Shown here: positions 46,303-52,767 of the stretch, in pieces | Numbering within the stretch: position 1 is the stretch's first letter | Layout: every line of letters begins with the position of its first letter | Source: a virus | IMG/VR virus record: IMGVR_UViG_3300042291_002130 | Coordinates: 1-52,785 of that record | DNA length: 52,785 nt | Direction: 5' to 3' (one strand) | Notes under the pieces: model-generated | Told to the model about the DNA's origin: nothing | The model's input: only the letters and a program-made list of their open reading frames with translations | The model's database searches: none | Made by a program: the position numbers and the translations under genes

Positions 46303-47508
46303 TTATCGACCCATTGAGATAGCTACGTCTGTTCCTAAGTCATCGCTCTCGCCATTGATATAATCAATTATTTCAACCATCTCATCAGTTACCTCTTCTA
46401 CGGAGTGATCTTCTTCGACTGCTCGTGAACCGCCTAGGAAGATATTCTCAAACTCGCGAGTCAAGTCTTGTTGACGTAGGGTTTCAGTATTCTCAAAGCT
46501 TCTAATCTCTTCAGTCTCTTGGAATCGAGCAGTATCGTATACTACTGCACCAGTCTCGTCCAGCTTGTAGTAGAGTCTCTTGCCAGTGCCGCTACCTCCT
46601 CGTCTGTTCTTTGAGAACTCAATATAACGTTGGCCAGCCAAGTCGAAGCGTATCTCTAGCATGGCAGTAGTTGCGTGCTTAAGATAAGTAGAACCTACAT
46701 ACTGACCACCTTTAGTCATGTGTTGAATTGCCAAGACTGCGTTACCGCATTTCTCTGCAGCGTCTATCATCATGTTAGTTAACCAGCTTTCTGCTTTAGT
46801 TGACTTCCAGCCATGCACCTCTTTTAATTTTACTAAGACATCTTGGTAAGAATCTAATAGGATAATATCATGGTCGCCATTGAAACTCTTCTCTAAGACT
46901 TGGGATAATTGACCGTTCTTAACATAGTCCATTAGGAGTAGGGTAGGAACCTTGCCAATAGCTGGGGTCTTGCGGTAATAGAACATAATATCGTTACGTG
47001 TCATCTCGCTAGAAATGTAGAGTATCTTCGCCTCTGGATTTTGGTCTACGATAGAAGCTAAGAGATCTAGCATGACAGTTGACTTGCCGACGCCTGACTC
47101 TCCAATTACAATATTAACTGTTCCGCCATAGAGTCCACCACCTTCTTCGTGATCAGAAAAGAGATCGTCGATCTTCTTGCCTGCCTTGAATAATCCAAAG
47201 CTTGGGAATTCCATGTCCTCTACTCGGATAATATTAGGCTCGTCAGTTACTACGGAGTGACCTATGCGTGGCTCAGCAGGTGTCTCTACAACCGGCGTAC
47301 TTGCTACTGAACTTGCACCATGACCCTCTGCCTGAATCTTTTTGATTACTCCATTAAATAGTCCATAAGAGATATCTTCGTCTTTAGGCACCTTATCAAA
47401 TGCTGTGAATAGATCCAATACCTTAGCTCTTGGTACAACTCCTTCATGGGTATCGTTAAACCATTGACGAACTTCTTGCTCTTTCTTTCCTCCTTTAATC
47501 TCAATCAT
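46303..47508 (-). CDS. RecA-superfamily ATPase (RadA/DnaB-like)
   Basis: A 401-residue protein. An N-terminal charged helical part (1-65), a linker, then a RecA-fold ATPase: Walker A GESGVGKST at 136-144, IILLDSYQDVL (Walker B) at about 215-225, and KNRRGGSGTGKRLYYKL near 325 with arginine residues. It resembles DnaB/RadA/KaiC-type ATPases, so replicative helicase or recombination ATPase is possible. Flexible segments at about 66-92 and 355-380 both contain HSV encoded by the hairpin repeat. A middle promoter is upstream at 47543. Confidence 0.75.
   Translation of the reverse strand: MIEIKGGKKEQEVRQWFNDTHEGVVPRAKVLDLFTAFDKVPKDEDISYGLFNGVIKKIQAEGHGASSVASTPVVETPAEPRIGHSVVTDEPNIIRVEDMEFPSFGLFKAGKKIDDLFSDHEEGGGLYGGTVNIVIGESGVGKSTVMLDLLASIVDQNPEAKILYISSEMTRNDIMFYYRKTPAIGKVPTLLLMDYVKNGQLSQVLEKSFNGDHDIILLDSYQDVLVKLKEVHGWKSTKAESWLTNMMIDAAEKCGNAVLAIQHMTKGGQYVGSTYLKHATTAMLEIRFDLAGQRYIEFSKNRRGGSGTGKRLYYKLDETGAVVYDTARFQETEEIRSFENTETLRQQDLTREFENIFLGGSRAVEEDHSVEEVTDEMVEIIDYINGESDDLGTDVAISMGR
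46398..46406 (+). repeat. Hairpin repeat 8 within the ATPase gene (C-terminal linker)
   Basis: Reads CTTCTACGGAGTGATC; on the coding strand it encodes HSVEE in the segment before the C-terminal acidic tail. The first base of the core differs (T for A). Confidence 0.7.
47249..47258 (+). repeat. Hairpin repeat 9 within the ATPase gene (N-terminal linker)
   Basis: Reads GTTACTACGGAGTGAC, 6-bp stem with one G-T pair; on the coding strand it encodes GHSVVTD at about residues 83-89, in the flexible linker before the ATPase core. Confidence 0.8.
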
Positions 47509-47542
47509 AATTTCTAATTTTTTTAGGTTAGTTTGACTTAAT

Positions 47543-47552
47543 TATTATACTA
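47543..47552 (-). promoter_or_regulatory. Middle-type promoter TAGTATAATA
   Basis: Minus-strand TTTTTTAGTATAATAATTAAG, 35 bases before the ATPase start at 47508. Confidence 0.6.
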
Positions 47553-47567
47553 AAAAACTGTTGTACT

Positions 47568-48005
47568 TTAAAACTTATTACGACTTAATTCATGTAATCT
47601 TGTTAGTTCTTCAGCGGTTAAACTTTCGACTCCTCCTCTGTCACTGATAAGCTCTAACAACTCGTCTAGGTTAAGAGTACACTGCTCGTCTCCATACAGG
47701 TGGTCAAAGTCTGCATTTGCTTGAGCAAAAGCTGGAAACATCAGGTGGCATAGGTGTACGCCGGTGTCTCCAGCTGGGTCCCATACAATTACAGGTAGTG
47801 AGTCTCCATGCTCGTCAGCAACCTTTTTATAGAGGTCTACTATCTCGTCAGGTGTAAAGTCTGTTTTAATAATAGATATCACGCCAAATGGAGTACCGCA
47901 TCCTACACCTTTTTGGGAACGCCCGCTGATAGTCTGAATAATTGCGTATTCTTTTTGAGTTGGCATATTAGAACCAAAGCGAAAGATAACTAATTTCTTT
48001 TTCAT
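47568..48005 (-). CDS. Hypothetical protein (early)
   Basis: A 145-residue protein; alpha/beta with MKKKLVIFRFGSNMPTQKEYAIIQ at the start and a SQKGVGCGTPFGVISIIKT segment, then acidic helices. An early promoter lies just upstream. No family recognised. Confidence 0.55.
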   Translation of the reverse strand: MKKKLVIFRFGSNMPTQKEYAIIQTISGRSQKGVGCGTPFGVISIIKTDFTPDEIVDLYKKVADEHGDSLPVIVWDPAGDTGVHLCHLMFPAFAQANADFDHLYGDEQCTLNLDELLELISDRGGVESLTAEELTRLHELSRNKF

Positions 48006-48030
48006 AATCGTTTTGTTTTTAAGTTATATA

Positions 48031-48064
48031 GTAAATATAACCAATCACTATTAATCTTGACAAT
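48031..48064 (-). promoter_or_regulatory. Early promoter E1
   Basis: Plus-strand view GTAAATATAACC...CTTGACAATT; on the minus strand a TTG box, about 21 bases, then TATATTTAC. It serves the gene starting at 48005. A run of A (plus AAAATCTTTTT) and CCAGAGAC lie further upstream. Confidence 0.7.
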
Positions 48065-48122
48065 TGGGTGAAAATCTTTTTGCACAAAAGTCCAGAGACA
48101 CTTGGCCTGTCTGCATGAAAAA

Positions 48123-48146
48123 AGCCAGTCTCCTTAGAAACTGGCT
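48123..48146 (-). terminator. Terminator after 137-residue gene
   Basis: AGCCAGT (48123-48129) with ACTGGCT (48140-48146), and T-tract TTTTTT on the minus strand. Confidence 0.85.
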
Positions 48147-48172
48147 CGACTCGGAAAAGCAGCAACCTTAGT

Positions 48173-48586
48173 CTAAATTTTTATTTCATGGTTAATTTCT
48201 TTTGCTAATTCAAATGGAGATCCTCCGTGACTTGCTGCCCACCATCTCCCATCTAATCCAATCACATAACCGTACTCTTCATAGTCTGATTTAAAAAAGT
48301 CTTCGACACTGTTATCGATATGGAAGGTTAGGTCTTCTCCACGGTCTCTGTGATATGCGACAGTTACTCCACCTTGAGGAGACCCGAATGAGTGGGGTCC
48401 ATTTGGCTCTACCTGCTCGTCTAATGAAGCGAGATCTCCCAACTCCACCAAGGCTAGAGTCTTTGCTCTATCATAACACTCTAATAGGATCTTACCATTA
48501 TGTGAGACGTATCCATCAAAGTGACAGTAAACTGATTTTACTGTGCCGTCTTCTAATTCGATTCCAATTCTGCTTCTAGTTGCCAT
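48173..48586 (-). CDS. Conserved phage protein of unknown function
   Basis: A 137-residue protein beginning MATRSRIGIELEDGTVKSVYCHFDGYVSHNGKILLE. The MATRSRIGxxxxDGTxxSxYCHxDGY signature is found in many phages and plasmids; role unknown. Mid-part GGVTVAYHRDRGEDLTFH and C-terminal YGYVIGLDGRWWAASHGG. Beta-rich, no membrane segment. A terminator follows. Confidence 0.7.
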   Translation of the reverse strand: MATRSRIGIELEDGTVKSVYCHFDGYVSHNGKILLECYDRAKTLALVELGDLASLDEQVEPNGPHSFGSPQGGVTVAYHRDRGEDLTFHIDNSVEDFFKSDYEEYGYVIGLDGRWWAASHGGSPFELAKEINHEIKI

Positions 48587-48597
48587 AGTATCTCTTT

Positions 48598-48792
48598 TTA
48601 TTGGTTAGGTAATTTCTTTTTTAAGGTTCTTAATCGAGCCTTTAATTTTTTAATCTCTAATTTACGAAAGTAAGGTCCGTGATTCCATGGTGTACATCCT
48701 TCAGGCTGTGCCCAGACACTAACTATTTTAGTCTTGTCGTTTTTAAGAAATTCAATTCTTTCTTCGATGGCTTTGATTTGTTCAAGTATCAT
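48598..48792 (-). CDS. Small basic coiled-coil protein
   Basis: A 64-residue protein with two basic helices (ILEQIKAIEERIEFLKNDKTKI and RKLEIKKLKARLRTLKKKL) around a Trp/Pro-rich loop. Helical hairpin likely; nucleic-acid binding possible. Early promoter E2 precedes it. Confidence 0.5.
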   Translation of the reverse strand: MILEQIKAIEERIEFLKNDKTKIVSVWAQPEGCTPWNHGPYFRKLEIKKLKARLRTLKKKLPNQ

Positions 48793-48815
48793 AGGTTATT
48801 GGGTTAAGTGCTTAA

Positions 48816-48849
48816 GTAAATATAACCATTATTCTTTAATCTTGACAAT
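48816..48849 (-). promoter_or_regulatory. Early promoter E2
   Basis: GTAAATATAACC...CTTGACAATC (plus-strand view), preceded on the minus strand by an A-rich AAAAAAATCTTTCAC box; upstream of the start at 48792. Confidence 0.7.
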
Positions 48850-49036
48850 CCTGTGAAAGATTTTTTTGCTTTTGATATTCTTCATGGCACTGTTCAAATT
48901 CTTCAGTTGTGAATACCTTTACTATACTTCCTCCTTCAATCGTTTTAAGACGCTCTCTTAATTGAACCGATTCTACTATTTCAAAGTGTCGGTCTCCTCT
49001 TGGTGAGATGATTAACACAATTCTGATTTCTTCCAT
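48836..49036 (-). CDS. Small hypothetical protein
   Basis: A 66-residue protein (MEEIRIVLIISPRGDRHFEIVESVQLRERLKTIE...), a ferredoxin-like beta-alpha-beta layout with a disordered end. Its 3' end overlaps early promoter E2 of the next gene. Early promoter E3 precedes it. Confidence 0.5.
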   Translation of the reverse strand: MEEIRIVLIISPRGDRHFEIVESVQLRERLKTIEGGSIVKVFTTEEFEQCHEEYQKQKNLSQDCQD

Positions 49037-49059
49037 GATTTGTATGTTTTAGGTTATAA

Positions 49060-49093
49060 GTAAATATAACCATTACTTTTTAATCTTGACAAT
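49060..49093 (-). promoter_or_regulatory. Early promoter E3
   Basis: GTAAATATAACC...CTTGACAATT (plus-strand view), before the gene starting at 49036. Confidence 0.7.
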
Positions 49094-49110
49094 TCTATTA
49101 AAACTATTTT

Positions 49111-49395
49111 TTAAAAACTTCCAGCACGTTCTACTGCAAATGTTAACTCTATTCCCCATGGAAACTTGTATGCTCTGAAACCACCAGTACCTGCGTTTGA
49201 ACTTGGCTCTTCACTCTCTATTACTGTGGCTAAACTGAATCTAGCAGTACCTCTTAATTCAAAGATAGTCGGTCTTCTGTACTCGTCAGAGGATTGCCAT
49301 TTCCAATCAACTTGATCCATGTGAGCTAACACCTTTTCAAAATCAAAGCGATCCATTATCTTGTCTCTCTGTTCGTATAATTCTTCTTTAGTCAT
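49111..49395 (-). CDS. Small hypothetical protein (early)
   Basis: A 94-residue protein with alpha/beta character (FEKVLAHMDQVDWKWQS, then FRAYKFPWGIELTFAVERAG). Early promoter E4 lies upstream. Acidic. No family recognised. Confidence 0.55.
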   Translation of the reverse strand: MTKEELYEQRDKIMDRFDFEKVLAHMDQVDWKWQSSDEYRRPTIFELRGTARFSLATVIESEEPSSNAGTGGFRAYKFPWGIELTFAVERAGSF

Positions 49396-49417
49396 AATAA
49401 GATATTTAAGTTATAAT

Positions 49418-49450
49418 ACAAATATAACCAACTCTTTTTAATCTTGACAA
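49418..49450 (-). promoter_or_regulatory. Early promoter E4
   Basis: ACAAATATAACC...CTTGACAA (plus-strand view); the GTAAATATA of other copies is replaced by ACAAATATA. Before the start at 49395. Confidence 0.65.
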
Positions 49451-49468
49451 TCTAGCTGGATAAAAAGT

Positions 49469-49651
49469 CTAGAGACCCTCGTCCTCGGTGATTGCGGATA
49501 TTGAATCCAATAAGGAGATAAGTTCGGCCCATACAAAGCGTTCAACGTCGGTCTCTGCCGTGCTCAACTCTTGTTGGTACATTTCTTTGCGGTTAGCTAC
49601 AAATTCAGAGACGCGCTCTAGCTTAGTTACACTTAAATCTTTTACTATCAT
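49469..49651 (-). CDS. Small helical protein
   Basis: A 60-residue, helical acidic protein (LERVSEFVANRKEMYQQELSTAETDVERFVW). It is one base after the previous gene. No family recognised. Confidence 0.45.
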   Translation of the reverse strand: MIVKDLSVTKLERVSEFVANRKEMYQQELSTAETDVERFVWAELISLLDSISAITEDEGL

Positions 49652-49652
49652 A

Positions 49653-49883
49653 TTAATAATGTTTTACTTTTACAATGGTTGCCGCTTGCTGGCCACCTAC
49701 TTGTTTAATGGTATAAGCACCTTTTACTTTAATCCATTCTAATGTTTTGCGATACGTTGAGTCAGGTTTACTTATCTCTCCAAGAAAGAGAGCGATTTGA
49801 TATGCTTGTTTTACTGTATGACAAACGCCGAGTGTTTCTCTCAGCGCTTGCTCCCATTCAATATCGGGTTCTTTATTACTCAT
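49653..49883 (-). CDS. Small hypothetical protein
   Basis: A 76-residue protein (MSNKEPDIEWEQALRETLGVCHTVKQAYQIALFLGE...), helical then basic beta. The alternative start 49910 overlaps the upstream gene by 17 bases; 49883 falls just behind its stop. No family recognised. Confidence 0.45.
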   Translation of the reverse strand: MSNKEPDIEWEQALRETLGVCHTVKQAYQIALFLGEISKPDSTYRKTLEWIKVKGAYTIKQVGGQQAATIVKVKHY

Positions 49884-49893
49884 TACAAGATAC

Positions 49894-50151
49894 TTATCCC
49901 TTCTTTCCATCCTCTATCTTTTTTTGAAGGTCGAGAATAAACGCGCAATCTTCGTAGTCTTCCTTCTCTTCTAAATGGTTTAAGATTACTTTCATTGCTG
50001 TTAATTTATTCTCTATTGGTGCATCATCTTCTACTGCAAAGTCAGGAAAAGTTTTTAGAGATGTCAAGACTAGATCCATAAATTTATCGTAGTCTCGATC
50101 CCGAACTTCCATCAACATTTGAATAAACTCTTGCTCGCTAAAATCATCCAT
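49894..50151 (-). CDS. Small acidic helical protein
   Basis: An 85-residue, strongly acidic protein (MDDFSEQEFIQMLMEVRDRDYDKFMDLVLTSLKTF...), helical throughout. Overlaps the next gene by 8 bases. Could be an inhibitor-type or DNA-mimic protein; only composition supports this. Confidence 0.5.
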   Translation of the reverse strand: MDDFSEQEFIQMLMEVRDRDYDKFMDLVLTSLKTFPDFAVEDDAPIENKLTAMKVILNHLEEKEDYEDCAFILDLQKKIEDGKKG

Positions 50152-50473
50152 TCTTTTCTAGGTTTATTGAGTTATGTGCATCTACTATAATCAAGCAAGC
50201 GGTATCCTCGCCAAATGTCTCCATCAATTGATTGACTAACATATGGTATCCGCTATTAACAAGCTCTATTCGTAGGTCAGTTAACTCTTCATCATTAACG
50301 GTCAGCACAGATTTGCCGTGGTCGTCGATGAGGTCCCTCATAACATCTCTATAAATAGCTGTTGCATGAAAATATTGCACTAATTGTTTTGGAGATACTT
50401 TCCCAATCTCCTTTACCTGGTCAACAGTTAAAACTACCTCATCTTCACTGTTAAATATAATTCCCTGTTTCAT
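50144..50473 (-). CDS. Hypothetical protein
   Basis: A 109-residue acidic alpha/beta protein (EDEVVLTVDQVKEIGKVSPKQLVQYFHATAIY...). It lies 22 bases downstream of the sigma factor gene; those bases are almost wholly the hairpin repeat. Probably co-transcribed with sigma. No family recognised. Confidence 0.5.
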   Translation of the reverse strand: MKQGIIFNSEDEVVLTVDQVKEIGKVSPKQLVQYFHATAIYRDVMRDLIDDHGKSVLTVNDEELTDLRIELVNSGYHMLVNQLMETFGEDTACLIIVDAHNSINLEKNG

Positions 50474-50477
50474 ATCG

Positions 50478-50491
50478 TTACTACGGAGTAA
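50478..50491 (+). repeat. Hairpin repeat 10, TTACTACGGAGTAA
   Basis: Perfect 5-bp stem; occupies nearly all of the 21-base gap between the sigma factor stop (50495) and the next start (50473). Confidence 0.85.
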
Positions 50492-50494
50492 AAT

Positions 50495-51214
50495 TTATAA
50501 TACTTCTAATTTCATTTTTTGAATCGATGCCTTTACGATTTGAGAAACTCGGACGTTAGTCATCTCGTATTTTTCTGCAATAATATCGGTTGGCATCTCA
50601 TAGTCTCGGCCTATTCCAAAGTAATCCATAATAATTGCTCGGTCTCGGTCTTTAAGAAGGTTTAACGCACACTTAACTTTAAATCGGATTGAATCCATCT
50701 CTATATTGAACTCAACTTCTGATCCAGATTTTAAGACAATATCTCCAATGGTATTTCCACCTTCATCTCCAATTGGTGCATCGATGTCTACCTTACGCGG
50801 AATCTCAATGTCTTCGCCTTTCATCTTTGCTTTATAGATAGCATACTCTTGATTGTGAGGCAGTCTTACAATACGACCAGTCTTAGCAACAGACTCGTTT
50901 AGTTTTTTACGAATCCACAACTGAGCATAGTTAATGAATCGCTGACCGTCTCTAGGTTTGAAATTAAGAGCTGCTTCAAGTAGACCCATGTTTCCTTCTT
51001 GGATTAAGTCATCGATTGGCACACCTTGTCCAATGTGGCGATTTGCAAGCTTAACGACAAACTTTAAGTTTGCGCTTACTAATTTTTCTACTGCTTTAGC
51101 GTCTCCCTCTTGGATTGCTACTACTAATTGTTTCTCTTCGCCGATAGTAAGGGGCGCGTTCTTTTGTATTGTTTTAAAATACTTAGGTAGGTTTTCTGAT
51201 GTTTCGAATTTCAT
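50495..51214 (-). CDS. RNA polymerase sigma-70 factor, compact
   Basis: A 239-residue sigma-70 family protein (RpoD-like group). Region 1.2 (LTIGEEKQLVVAIQEGD at about 21-37), region 2 with the core-binding and -10 recognition helices (LVSANLKFVVKLANRHIGQGVPIDDLIQEGNMGLLEA and INYAQLWIRKKL), region 3 (GRIVRLPHNQE) and region 4 with a helix-turn-helix (PTDIIAEKYEMTNVRVSQIVKASIQKMK). Region 1.1 and the non-conserved insert are missing. It can redirect host RNA polymerase to phage promoters, perhaps the TAGTATAATA set. Its own early promoter E5 is divergent in box sequence. Confidence 0.88.
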   Translation of the reverse strand: MKFETSENLPKYFKTIQKNAPLTIGEEKQLVVAIQEGDAKAVEKLVSANLKFVVKLANRHIGQGVPIDDLIQEGNMGLLEAALNFKPRDGQRFINYAQLWIRKKLNESVAKTGRIVRLPHNQEYAIYKAKMKGEDIEIPRKVDIDAPIGDEGGNTIGDIVLKSGSEVEFNIEMDSIRFKVKCALNLLKDRDRAIIMDYFGIGRDYEMPTDIIAEKYEMTNVRVSQIVKASIQKMKLEVL

Positions 51215-51241
51215 AAGTTCTATTTGTTTTTAAGTTATATA

Positions 51242-51275
51242 GTAAATATATCTATAAGTTTAATAAAAGTACAAT
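51242..51275 (-). promoter_or_regulatory. Early promoter E5 (sigma gene)
   Basis: GTAAATATATCT...AGTACAATCC (plus-strand view). Shares the TATATTTAC box; the -33 part is ATTGTAC rather than ATTGTCA, and the upstream GTTTTCACC/A-tract is the same. Confidence 0.7.
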
Positions 51276-51333
51276 CCTGGTGAAAACTTTTTTAAAATAA
51301 TTCCAGAGACTCCAAACCAGCAGACAAAGAAAA

Positions 51334-51349
51334 AGCGGATTGCTCCGCT
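51334..51349 (-). terminator. Terminator after the zinc-ribbon early gene
   Basis: AGCGGA/TCCGCT, loop TTGC, T-run on the minus strand; lies just downstream of the gene ending at 51356. Confidence 0.8.
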
Positions 51350-51355
51350 CTTTAC

Positions 51356-51568
51356 CTATTCTTCTTCATCTGAAGTACAGGTTATTAGCTTTCCGTGCTT
51401 GACGGCTTCCCAATATTCTGACTCTGTCATGGAGTATCCACCATTTAAATCTTTTTGTACACAGTCTGAGCAAGTAATTGCATCTGCATCGATGTCAACA
51501 TTACTAACTACTTCTCCACAACACTTGCATGCGAGATTTTTAAATCCTAATGTTCTCTTCTTACTCAT
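51356..51568 (-). CDS. Small zinc-ribbon protein
   Basis: A 70-residue protein with CKCCG at about 15-19 and CSDC at about 33-36, a four-cysteine zinc ribbon with acidic ends. Overlaps the next gene by 4 bases. Often seen among phage early genes; function unknown. Confidence 0.6.
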   Translation of the reverse strand: MSKKRTLGFKNLACKCCGEVVSNVDIDADAITCSDCVQKDLNGGYSMTESEYWEAVKHGKLITCTSDEEE

Positions 51569-51870
51569 AACCTAGATTTTAATTGTGATAACTCAGAGCA
51601 TAATTCATACTCCTCTATTTCTGTGTAATATTCAATACATCCGTCAACTGCGGTTGCCATTGCTGGTCGGTCTAACATAAAGACAGACTCGGTCTCTTCT
51701 ATCATAAATACTGGAATCTCGTCCAGTTCATGCTCAATCATTCGGCATACAGCTAGGAACACGGCATCTGCTATCTCTGCACGATAGTGTATTGCAAAAG
51801 CATCCCCATCTGTTAGGCCTTCCGCGCTAAACGTTGGGAAAGATAATTCTATGTTTTCATCCTCTTCCAT
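51565..51870 (-). CDS. Acidic hypothetical protein
   Basis: A 101-residue, very acidic protein (MEEDENIELSFPTFSAEGLTDGDAFAIHYRAEIADAVFLAV...). Its start follows a middle promoter at 51876 by about six bases, so the mRNA leader is very short. No family recognised. Confidence 0.5.
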   Translation of the reverse strand: MEEDENIELSFPTFSAEGLTDGDAFAIHYRAEIADAVFLAVCRMIEHELDEIPVFMIEETESVFMLDRPAMATAVDGCIEYYTEIEEYELCSELSQLKSRL

Positions 51871-51875
51871 TACTA

Positions 51876-51885
51876 TATTATACTA
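51876..51885 (-). promoter_or_regulatory. Middle-type promoter TAGTATAATA
   Basis: Minus-strand AATAGTATAATATAGTAATG, about six bases from the start at 51870. Confidence 0.55.
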
Positions 51886-51889
51886 TTGA

Positions 51890-52132
51890 TTAGTCTTGGG
51901 TTTTTATTAGACCTATTTTTTGTGCAGCATAGAATCTTTCTAATTCAATCTCGGCTCTTAGCTTGGCTCCGTCCAGCGTCTCTTCAAACTGGTCAGCTGG
52001 CAAGAACTTAGATACTTCAGTAATCTTAAGATAGATGCCCAATACTTTTTCCTTGTGATTAAGGAGAAGCCAGACTTTATCCTGCCCGGCTCTTCCCTCG
52101 ACTATCCTGTCTCTAAGCGGTCCCCACTCCAT
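51890..52132 (-). CDS. Small hypothetical protein
   Basis: An 80-residue protein (MEWGPLRDRIVEGRAGQDKVWLLLNHKEKVLGIYLKI...), alpha/beta. Adjacent genes overlap by one base at 52132. No family recognised. Confidence 0.5.
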   Translation of the reverse strand: MEWGPLRDRIVEGRAGQDKVWLLLNHKEKVLGIYLKITEVSKFLPADQFEETLDGAKLRAEIELERFYAAQKIGLIKTQD

Positions 52133-52434
52133 TAGAGAACAGTTTGTAAGAATCCACGATGGTCGTATACTCGAGAGCGGCCATCCGACTCTCTAACAAC
52201 AACATTACTTCCACTCCAGCGAACAGTTAATCCATCTCGACTATAGACATTATCCACTGTTTGTAAGTGTCCTACTAGCGACTCGACTGTCCCATCTCTC
52301 CTTACCACCAGCCATTCACCTAATTGACTATTATAGTCAGCATCAATAACTCCTCGAGTAATTGCAACTTCCTGAATCCTACGATTTGGGTCTAACCAAG
52401 TAAGTAGCTCTCCATCTTTAATCCAATATTCCAT
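52132..52434 (-). CDS. Beta-rich hypothetical protein
   Basis: A 100-residue protein; GEWLVVRRDGTVESLVGHLQTVDNVYSRDGLTVRWSGSNVVVRESDGRSRVYD is a run of short beta strands with RDG turns. The start at 52434 follows early promoter E6; ATG 52494 lies in the previous gene. No family recognised. Confidence 0.55.
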   Translation of the reverse strand: MEYWIKDGELLTWLDPNRRIQEVAITRGVIDADYNSQLGEWLVVRRDGTVESLVGHLQTVDNVYSRDGLTVRWSGSNVVVRESDGRSRVYDHRGFLQTVL

Positions 52435-52453
52435 AGCTTTTGTTTTTAAGTTC

Positions 52454-52666
52454 TTAAGTAAATATAAAGTCTGTGTGGAAATAGCCTCCATCACTTTGGC
52501 GACCCCATTCTCCTTGAGCTAACTCGTCAGTCCACTTAACTTTTACTAGGCGTGTCTCAGACGTATCGCAATCTTCGATTACCGTTACCTTAGCTCCTGG
52601 CGATGCTGCGTAATATTGCGGAATTAGAGTATTCCATTCTCCAATCGTTCCTGTCTTAATTATCAT
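52454..52666 (-). CDS. Small hypothetical protein (early)
   Basis: A 70-residue protein (MIIKTGTIGEWNTLIPQYYAASPGAKVTVIEDCD...), beta-rich. Early promoter E7 precedes it. Its last codons overlap the TATATTTAC box of E6, so the downstream gene's promoter is inside this gene. Confidence 0.55.
   Translation of the reverse strand: MIIKTGTIGEWNTLIPQYYAASPGAKVTVIEDCDTSETRLVKVKWTDELAQGEWGRQSDGGYFHTDFIFT
52458..52466 (-). promoter_or_regulatory. Early promoter E6 (partial, inside gene end)
   Basis: GTAAATATA (plus-strand view) with TATATTTACTTAAG on the minus strand, but no upstream TTGACAAT block; it lies in the 3' end of the gene at 52454. Confidence 0.5.
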
Positions 52667-52689
52667 ATCGTTTTGTTTTTAAGTTATAA

Positions 52690-52723
52690 GTAAATATAAC
52701 CATTACATTTAAACAAGTACAAT
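52690..52723 (-). promoter_or_regulatory. Early promoter E7
   Basis: GTAAATATAACC...AGTACAAT (plus-strand view), with AAACTTTTTT and TAGAGACT further upstream; before the start at 52666. Confidence 0.7.
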
Positions 52724-52751
52724 CTTATTGAAACTTTTTTACTAGAGACTC

Positions 52752-52767
52752 TTTACTACGGAGTAAA
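52752..52767 (+). repeat. Hairpin repeat 11, TTTACTACGGAGTAAA
   Basis: Six-bp stem TTTACT/AGTAAA with ACGG loop, just upstream of early promoter E7. On either strand T/A-rich flanks give it a terminator-like look. Confidence 0.85.
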
